A DNA stretch of 64,000 bases, taken from the NCBI RefSeq assembly GCF_019801215.1, contig NZ_JAHVJO010000003.1, forward strand, positions 1 to 64,000, in the 5' to 3' direction. Both the position numbers and the translations under genes were made by a program. The number at the start of each line of letters is the position of its first letter. The stretch's first letter is position 1. Shown piece by piece: positions 58,414 through 64,000 of the stretch. The stretch comes from Fictibacillus nanhaiensis. Lineage in GTDB: Bacteria > Bacillota > Bacilli > Bacillales > Fictibacillaceae. The notes below the pieces were generated by a model. It searched no databases. It saw nothing but the letters and a program-made list of their open reading frames with translations, and was not told the origin of the DNA.

Positions 58414-58767
58414 TTACGCGATCGGTTTATCGAAAACAAAAACGGAAACGGCCATATCCTCATCTACTTTAAAATCTGAAAACAGATAAATAAACTTTGC
58501 CCCCGTCACCTCTTCTAAGCCTTCTGGAGGTGCTTTTGCATACACATCTTGAATGAGCCGGGTTCTTGCAGCATGCACCATTTCTTTGCCTTCAGCTGTT
58601 CTTGCAATAAACTTTTCCGTTGGTGTTAAATTACCATACATGGTGGAAATCGCCATGTTTTCAATAAAGACCGTATGGATTTTCTCAGGTCCTTTTCCTA
58701 ATAAGTTCTTGCGCAGTTTTCGGATAATATCATTAAAGTCATGTACTTTCTTAGACATCTCAACCAT
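58414..58767 (-). CDS. DUF2294 protein
   Basis: About 117 aa from the ATG at 58767 (58758 is also possible). KKVHDFNDIIRKLRKNLLGKGPEKI, then NMAISTMYGNLTPTEKFIARTAEGK, is the DUF2294 pattern. The long upstream extension of the open frame lacks family similarity and is left out. DUF2294 genes occur next to formate dehydrogenase and related genes in Bacillaceae. Function unknown. It precedes fdhD on the same strand by about 20 bases, so the two are probably co-transcribed. Confidence 0.8.
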   Translation of the reverse strand: MVEMSKKVHDFNDIIRKLRKNLLGKGPEKIHTVFIENMAISTMYGNLTPTEKFIARTAEGKEMVHAARTRLIQDVYAKAPPEGLEEVTGAKFIYLFSDFKVDEDMAVSVFVFDKPIA

Positions 58768-59089
58768 CACCACTGTTCTCCATTTTTTACTAATCATACA
58801 TGACGTACTTACTTTTCGCACGTGAAAATAATTGTTCAACTGAGTATGCTGTAGTTTAGTAGTTTTATTGTTCTTTTTCCATGTAAGCGCTATAATAAGA
58901 GAAAAGATGGAAAAGAAATAGATTCGTCTGTTTTTCTTTCTTTCGTAAATGATACATAACAAAATGATGGATTGGCCCAATAGTAAGCTCTGCTATTAAA
59001 CTATTCCACCATGAACATGCATGTTCTGTACTTTGGGAACTGTACTTTCGTGGTGGATTTTTTTGTACGAATGAAAGGAAGGTTCTGAC

Positions 59090-62026
59090 ATGGAGAAAAT
59101 GATTCAAATCAACCTGGATGGCAAGACGTACGAAGCACCGTCTGGCACATCCATCTTGGATATCATCAACATAAACAAATTATCTCATCCGCAAATCTGT
59201 TATACACCAGAAGTGGATCCGATTGAAACGTGTGACACGTGTATTGTTGAAGTTGACGGAAAGCTCATGCGTTCTTGTTCAACGATGGCACTGGACGGCA
59301 TGACCATCGAGCGCTCCTCTTCACGTGCGAAGGACGCTCAAAATCAAGCGATGGACCGTCTTTTAGAGAACCATCTTCTTTATTGTACAGTTTGTGACAA
59401 TAACAACGGAAATTGCAAACTGCATAACACCGCTGAACTAATGGAGATTGAACATCAATCCGTTCCTTATTCACCAAAAGAAGAGCCGGTGGATATCGAT
59501 ATGTCTCACCCGTTTTACCGGTATGATGCGAACCAATGTATCACGTGTGGCCAATGTGTGGAAGTGTGTCAAAATCTTCAAGTGAACGAGACACTTTCGA
59601 TCGACTGGGAACGTGAACGTCCGCGAGTGATCTGGGATGCCGGTTCTCGTATTGATGATTCGTCTTGTGTGAGCTGTGGACAATGTGTAACCGTTTGTCC
59701 GTGTAATGCTCTCATGGAAAAGTCAATGCTTGGTGAAGCTGGTTTTATGACGGGCTTAGATGATGAACTGCTTGAACCGATGGTTGAGCTTGTAAAAGAA
59801 GTGGAGCCTGGCTATAGCGGCATTTTTGCTATATCTGAAGTAGAAGCAGCCATGCGTGAAACGCGTACGAAGAAGACAAAAACCGTTTGTACGTTCTGTG
59901 GTGTCGGCTGTTCATTCGAAGTGTGGACAAAAGGCAGAAAAATTCTAAAAGTGGAACCGAGTGAAGGTCCAGCAAACGCGATCTCTACCTGTGTAAAAGG
60001 AAAATTCGGATGGGATTTCGTAAACAGTGAAGAACGCCTTACTACCCCGCTTATCCGAAAAGACGGAGTGTTTGTTGAGTCAACTTGGGATGAAGCGCTG
60101 AATTTGATCGCTACCAAGATGCGCTCGATAAAAGAAGACTATGGCAGCAACGCGCTCGGATTCGTTTCTTCATCTAAAATCACGAACGAAGAAAACTATT
60201 TGATGCAAAAGCTTGCCCGCCAAGTATTTGGAACGAACAACGTAGACAACTGTTCTCGATATTGTCAGTCTCCAGCTACAGATGGTTTGTTCCGTACAGT
60301 TGGAATGGGCGGTGACGCAGGGACGATTCAAGATATTGCCCAAGCAGGCCTCGTCATAATCGTCGGTGCGAATCCGACCGAAGGACACCCTGTGCTTGCA
60401 ACGCGTGTGAAACGCGCACACAAACTTCATGGTCAAAAGCTGATCGTAGCAGACCTTCGCAAGCATGAATTGGCTGAACGCTCGGATATCTTTATGAGTC
60501 CGAAACAAGGAACAGACCAAGTGTGGCTTATGGCCGTTACAAAATACATGATCGACCAAGGCTGGCACGACGAGAAGTTTATTGAAGAGAACGTTCATTT
60601 CCTTGATGAATTTAAGGATGTTTTAGAGAAGTACACATTGGAATATGCAGAAGAAATAACGGGGCTGTCTCAAGAGACGATAATCAACGTTGCTAAGATG
60701 ATCCATGATGCAGATGGAACATGTGTCCTCTGGGGCATGGGTGTTACCCAAAATACAGGTGGAAGTGACACATCTGCCGCAATCTCGAACCTCCTTTTAG
60801 CAACAGGAAACTATCGTCGTCCAGGTGCTGGAGCTTACCCGCTTCGCGGACATAATAACGTTCAAGGTGCTTGTGACATGGGGACTCTTCCTGCATGGCT
60901 GCCAGGTTATCAGCATATTACGGATGACATGGCACGTACAAAATTTGAAAAAGCATATGGTGTAACGATTAACAGCAAACCTGGTAAGGACAACATTCAA
61001 ATGGTAGAAGGAATCGGTAAAGGCGAAATCAAAGCGATGTACTTAATCGGTGAGGATATGGCTTTAGTAGATTCGAACTCCAACCACGTGCATGACATGT
61101 TATCTCAGCTTGATTTCTTCGTCGTTCAAGACATTTTCTTAACAAAAACAGCGCAGTACGCAGACGTGGTGTTGCCAGCCGCTCCTTCTTTAGAAAAAGA
61201 AGGAACGTTTACCAATACAGAACGCCGTGTTCAGCGCTTGTATCAAGCGCTCCCTACAACAGGCGGATCACGTCCGGATTGGGAGATCATACAGGCTATC
61301 GCAATTAGAATGGGCGCGGACTGGAATTACTCTCACCCGAGCGAGATTTTTGAAGAGATGGCATCCTTATCGCCATTGTTTGGAGAAGCGAACTATTCCG
61401 TGCTTGAAGGCTGGGGAAGTTTCTTATGGGGAGATTTTAGTGGGAAAAGCACACCTCTTCTTTACACAGATGGGTTTAACTTTCCTGATAAAAAGGCACG
61501 TTTTGCCCTATCGGACTGGGTACATCCAGCAGAGTTTGCAGAAGAGTTCGACTTGCACATCAATAACGGCCGTATGCTCGAACACTTCCATGAAGGAAAC
61601 ATGACGAACAAATCGAAAGGCATTCTGCATAAGGTGCCTGATGTGTTCGTTGAAGTGTCCCCATTATTAGCAGAAGAACGTGGTGTTATCGACGGGTCAG
61701 TAGTACGTCTGATCTCACCATTTGGAGCAGTTAAATTAAATGCACTCGTTACCGATCGTGTAAAAAATAATGAGCTTTATTTGCCGATGAACTCCGTTAA
61801 TAATGAAACGGCGATTAACTTCTTAACGGGTCCAGCTGTCGACCATCGCACACATACACCAGCCTATAAACAAACAAAGGTACGTATGGAACTGATCAGC
61901 CGTGAAGGTGAAGTAAAGCTTCCGGGCAACAATCCAAGAAACAAGCCGCGCTACCCGCAAAACGGGGTGGAAGTCGAGCGTAAATGGAACCGTCCAGGCT
62001 ATGTTCACCTGACGGATGAAGTGTAG
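59090..62026 (+). CDS. fdhF: Formate dehydrogenase alpha subunit
   Basis: A 978-aa molybdo-iron-sulfur enzyme, like B. subtilis YjgC/YrhE. Domains in order: 2Fe-2S ferredoxin (Cys in CYTPEVDPIETCDTC and RSC, residues about 35-65), His-Cys3 4Fe-4S (CTVCDNNNGNCKLH), two 4Fe-4S clusters (CITCGQCVEVCQN; CVSCGQCVTVCPC), the molybdopterin 4Fe-4S motif (CTFCGVGCSFEV, about residue 267), and the Mo domain. The Mo ligand is Cys in NCSRYCQSP, encoded by TGT, not selenocysteine. The C-terminal dinucleotide-binding domain ends near RPGYVHL. Oxidises formate, passing electrons to NAD+ or another carrier. Followed by the DUF1641 gene after 15 bases. Confidence 0.95.
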   Translation: MEKMIQINLDGKTYEAPSGTSILDIININKLSHPQICYTPEVDPIETCDTCIVEVDGKLMRSCSTMALDGMTIERSSSRAKDAQNQAMDRLLENHLLYCTVCDNNNGNCKLHNTAELMEIEHQSVPYSPKEEPVDIDMSHPFYRYDANQCITCGQCVEVCQNLQVNETLSIDWERERPRVIWDAGSRIDDSSCVSCGQCVTVCPCNALMEKSMLGEAGFMTGLDDELLEPMVELVKEVEPGYSGIFAISEVEAAMRETRTKKTKTVCTFCGVGCSFEVWTKGRKILKVEPSEGPANAISTCVKGKFGWDFVNSEERLTTPLIRKDGVFVESTWDEALNLIATKMRSIKEDYGSNALGFVSSSKITNEENYLMQKLARQVFGTNNVDNCSRYCQSPATDGLFRTVGMGGDAGTIQDIAQAGLVIIVGANPTEGHPVLATRVKRAHKLHGQKLIVADLRKHELAERSDIFMSPKQGTDQVWLMAVTKYMIDQGWHDEKFIEENVHFLDEFKDVLEKYTLEYAEEITGLSQETIINVAKMIHDADGTCVLWGMGVTQNTGGSDTSAAISNLLLATGNYRRPGAGAYPLRGHNNVQGACDMGTLPAWLPGYQHITDDMARTKFEKAYGVTINSKPGKDNIQMVEGIGKGEIKAMYLIGEDMALVDSNSNHVHDMLSQLDFFVVQDIFLTKTAQYADVVLPAAPSLEKEGTFTNTERRVQRLYQALPTTGGSRPDWEIIQAIAIRMGADWNYSHPSEIFEEMASLSPLFGEANYSVLEGWGSFLWGDFSGKSTPLLYTDGFNFPDKKARFALSDWVHPAEFAEEFDLHINNGRMLEHFHEGNMTNKSKGILHKVPDVFVEVSPLLAEERGVIDGSVVRLISPFGAVKLNALVTDRVKNNELYLPMNSVNNETAINFLTGPAVDHRTHTPAYKQTKVRMELISREGEVKLPGNNPRNKPRYPQNGVEVERKWNRPGYVHLTDEV

Positions 62027-62041
62027 GAGGGCTGATACGAG

Positions 62042-62521
62042 ATGGCAAAACCCATTACAGTCGTGAAAAAAATCGTAAAAACCGACGAACAGATCCAACA
62101 AGAAAAAATCTCTGAACTGCAGGCTGCCTTAGCTGAAAAAGATGAGGCTTTAACCAAATCTCTTGAAATTCTTGGCGAACTGCACAAGATGGGAGCATTA
62201 GATGCAGCCAATGCCATGCTGGAGGCAAAAGAAAAAATCGCCAGCATCGCTCTCGGCCAGGCCACCCGTGAACCTGTCACAAATATAATCAATAACTTAA
62301 TGGGAGCAGCTGGTGTCTTAACGAAAATGGATCCCGAGATGACAGAGATACTGCTGAATAGCGTGGTAGCTGGAGTAAAGCAAGGTGAACGTTTTGTAGA
62401 GAGCGAGCAGAGAATTGGCGCGTTTGATTTAGTTAAGTCACTCAAAGACCCTGACATCAACCGCGCCATCGGCTTCGGTCTCAACTTCCTTAAAGGAATG
62501 GGGCAGGAATTGAAGAAATAA
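62042..62521 (+). CDS. DUF1641 protein, formate dehydrogenase partner
   Basis: A 159-aa helical protein of the DUF1641 family (YjgD/YrhD-like). A coiled N-terminal part (EKISELQAALAEKDEALTKS) is followed by ILGELHKMGALDAANAMLEAK and a C-terminal DPDINRAIGFGLNFLKGMG. Such genes always follow fdhF in Bacillus and are needed for, or support, formate dehydrogenase activity in some species. Likely co-translated with fdhF; AGGAGGG lies about 10 bases before the ATG. Confidence 0.9.
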   Translation: MAKPITVVKKIVKTDEQIQQEKISELQAALAEKDEALTKSLEILGELHKMGALDAANAMLEAKEKIASIALGQATREPVTNIINNLMGAAGVLTKMDPEMTEILLNSVVAGVKQGERFVESEQRIGAFDLVKSLKDPDINRAIGFGLNFLKGMGQELKK

Positions 62522-62524
62522 AGC

Positions 62525-62559
62525 AAAAAACCTTGGAGACCCATTCTCCAAGGTTTTTT
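62525..62559. terminator. Terminator after the fdhF operon
   Basis: AAAAAACCTTGGAGA and TCTCCAAGGTTTTTT form a perfect 15-bp stem. It is shared with the convergent GAF-STAS gene. Confidence 0.9.
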
Positions 62560-62576
62560 CGTTACTCCGTGATAGA

Positions 62577-63410
62577 TTACGTCGTTAATGTAACCCCTAT
62601 ATAAGAAAGAGCTTGATTCAAATTTGAACGAAACGGAACTCCTTCAAGATTGTGATTGCTATGAATGGCTTTTTTTGCAATTTCAGGGCGCATGCCGCTA
62701 AAAATTACAGTTATGCCTAACAGTTTTAGTGTGTTCACAAGATTTAATAGATAAAAAGTCTCTTCATTTTCAATATTTGTAATTCCTGATAAATCCACGA
62801 TTAAATGCTCTAAGTTACGCTTGTGACTTTCCTGAATCGTTGTAGCAATAATGTGTTCACCACGAATTTCATCGATCTCACCAATAATTGGTAGGATAGC
62901 AATCCCATCAAAAACAGGAACAATAGGCGTAGAGATATGTAACACTTGCTGAAAAGAGTAATCTAAATCAATGACGTATGTAAGAAGTGTTGCCATGTTT
63001 TTAAACAGGTTGATATGCTCTTCTTTAAAATCAAATGGAACATTATCCATACCGCAAAGAGTTCCAAAATGCTTTCCGTTTTTCAATATAATTGGTGCAC
63101 CAATTAGAGAACCTCCGCCAAAAGCTTTCGTAACTTCCATTTCCTTTGTAAGTTCACTTTTGTTTAAATCAGGGATAACGAGTGGTTCCCGACCACCCAT
63201 AACGATATGTATTCAATACGATTCTTGAAAATCGATTTGGAATCCCTCTTCTAGAAGAATTTTTTCCGTATTTTCAACGTTAAGTACATCCACTTTTATT
63301 CCATCGTTTTTAGCAATAAAGAAAGTGTTGATATTAATGCTTTGTTTGAGTAATTGAAAAACACTTTCTGAAGCCTCATTCAAACTTTTCGTTTCTATTA
63401 GTTCTAGCAC
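62577..63410 (-). pseudogene. GAF-STAS protein interrupted by in-frame TGA
   Basis: Read through, 277 residues: a GAF domain at about 1-160 (NTFFIAKNDGIKVDVLNVEN; EPLVIPDLNK; GAPIILKNGKHFGTLCGMD) and a STAS domain at about 165-275 (PIVPVFDGIAILPIIGEID; HLIVDLSGITNIENEE), resembling RsbR-type stressosome proteins. A TGA at 63213-63215 interrupts the GAF domain after ...FQESY; the same frame goes on IHIVMGGREPLVIPD. GAF proteins of this type usually have Cys there (S-[FY]-C). The GTG at 63410 has AGGAG 6 bases upstream. From the first ATG after the stop (63200) a protein lacking the first part of GAF could still make the STAS domain. Confidence 0.7.
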
Positions 63411-63577
63411 ATCTCACTCCTTTCTTACTACCCAAAAAGAAATGTAGTAAATTTGATCTATTTCCATTATAGAACACTTGGAGATACCAAACAATGAATT
63501 GCATGGATTTTATCTGTATTTAAATAAATATTCTGAATGATACATTGAAATATCATCAAAAATTTCTGCAGTCAAAC

Positions 63578-63606
63578 AAAACCTCGGAGAAATTCTCCGA
63601 GGTTTT
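63578..63606 (-). terminator. Terminator after lysyl-tRNA synthetase gene
   Basis: AAACCTCGGAGAA and TTCTCCGAGGTTT form a perfect 13-bp stem followed by T on the minus strand. Confidence 0.85.
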
Positions 63607-64000
63607 ATTTATCAAAATCCAGCAACGATACTAATTTCTCTTTTCCAACAGAATGAACAAGGATTGGAATGCGAGGACCGCTGTTCGTATTCAGCACCAA
63701 CTGATAGATAATTCGAAAGAGCGTTTTTTGATTGTTCCTTTTTATCTTGGAGTCTTCATTATTACAGATTGCATAAATGTCTGTCATCATATGTTCGCTA
63801 TCTGTACTAACTTGTAACACTTTAATAAATTCCTTTATCCACTCTTGCTCTATTGCATTTAAATTTTGATAATACGGAACATTTTTTGTTGTATTTACGC
63901 TAATCACTTTTTTGGGGACCCAATTTCTGATCCAAAATTCAGCTTGATTTCCTACCTCTTTTATTAGATCGGAAGAGTAATCTTCTCCCATTTTCTTTAA
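63605..64000 (-). CDS. Partial gene, probable class I lysyl-tRNA synthetase C-terminus
   Basis: The last 131 codons of a gene that runs in from beyond the right edge; the frame is open to base 64000. It contains EVGNQAEFWIRNWVPKKV, EQEWIKEFIKVLQVS, and the end KTLFRIIYQLVLNTNSGPRIPILV, then HSVGKEKLVSLL. The GPR-P-hydrophobic-GKEK end resembles the alpha-helical anticodon-binding end of class I (archaeal-type) LysRS, found in B. cereus beside the usual class II enzyme. No start or catalytic motifs are in the window, so the name is provisional. Confidence 0.55.
   Translation of the reverse strand, partial: LKKMGEDYSSDLIKEVGNQAEFWIRNWVPKKVISVNTTKNVPYYQNLNAIEQEWIKEFIKVLQVSTDSEHMMTDIYAICNNEDSKIKRNNQKTLFRIIYQLVLNTNSGPRIPILVHSVGKEKLVSLLDFDK

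Noticed and set aside
58768-58980. N-terminal extension of the DUF2294 gene
   Set aside because: The open frame goes on upstream, but the extension has no similarity to the family and the ribosome binding site supports the start near 58767.
59090-62026. Selenocysteine in formate dehydrogenase
   Set aside because: The active-site codon is TGT for Cys; no in-frame TGA or SECIS-like need.

Overview
The window looks like chromosomal DNA of a low-GC, spore-forming member of the Bacillaceae. The signs are Bacillus-type ribosome binding sites, a clear TnrA, several CotZ/CotY-like spore coat proteins, a YjcZ-family small protein, a KinA-E-type orphan sensor kinase, secreted neutral protease and Bsn-type nuclease, and a B. 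subtilis-style FdhF/DUF1641/FdhD formate dehydrogenase set. A genus such as Fictibacillus is plausible but is inference only. No rRNA, tRNA, prophage, IS element or CRISPR array was recognised.

Layout. 0.1-2.5 kb: two DUF4397 surface proteins flanking a class F-like sortase. 2.6-5.3 kb: an EAL-domain remnant, a YjcZ protein, a DUF2935 protein and three small unknown genes. 5.6-11.2 kb: a likely spore-surface sugar island (two related XRE regulators, a PAS protein, a CotZ-like coat protein, two glycosyltransferases, a sugar nucleotidyltransferase and a 57-aa protein) with a sigma-K-like promoter and three similar inverted repeats. 11.2-17 kb: an ArsR/SRPBCC pair whose repressor appears to start at ATA, a Gfo/Idh dehydrogenase, an AbrB-like protein, an orphan histidine kinase, two rhodaneses behind a CsoR-type palindrome, and an acetyltransferase. 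17-22 kb: nitrogen control, with tnrA and an ammonium transporter both carrying perfect TnrA boxes; the transporter is followed by a GlnD-like DUF294 nucleotidyltransferase and a DnaQ-type exonuclease. 22-33 kb: peptidases (M24, PepT, secreted M14), a nitroreductase, and an ABC-F protein with a long attenuator-like leader. 33-44 kb: hydrolases, acetyltransferases, cupin/Nudix, DoxX, a proline iminopeptidase-YunG fusion, a second-copy-type DnaN, an AraC/GyrI regulator, a thermolysin-like protease and a Ser/Thr-rich protein. 44-48 kb: a HAD gene broken by an in-frame TGA, two more CotZ-like proteins, UspA, a methyltransferase and YrrS. 48-56 kb: an OFA transporter, a truncated ECF sigma factor, a nitronate monooxygenase, Bsn nuclease and an MraY paralogue. 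56-64 kb: a beta-lactamase-family enzyme, the formate dehydrogenase locus, a GAF-STAS gene also broken by an in-frame TGA, and the C-terminal end of a probable class I lysyl-tRNA synthetase.

The most unusual non-coding signal is a set of intergenic arrays of different sequence that all repeat every 20-21 bp, about two DNA turns: four 21-bp units near 27.5 kb and again near 41.0 kb, TAACGT boxes every 20/21 bp near 39.9 kb, and thirteen 20-bp units at 54.2 kb. Three reading-frame lesions (an ATA start and two in-frame TGA codons) also deserve checking against raw reads.
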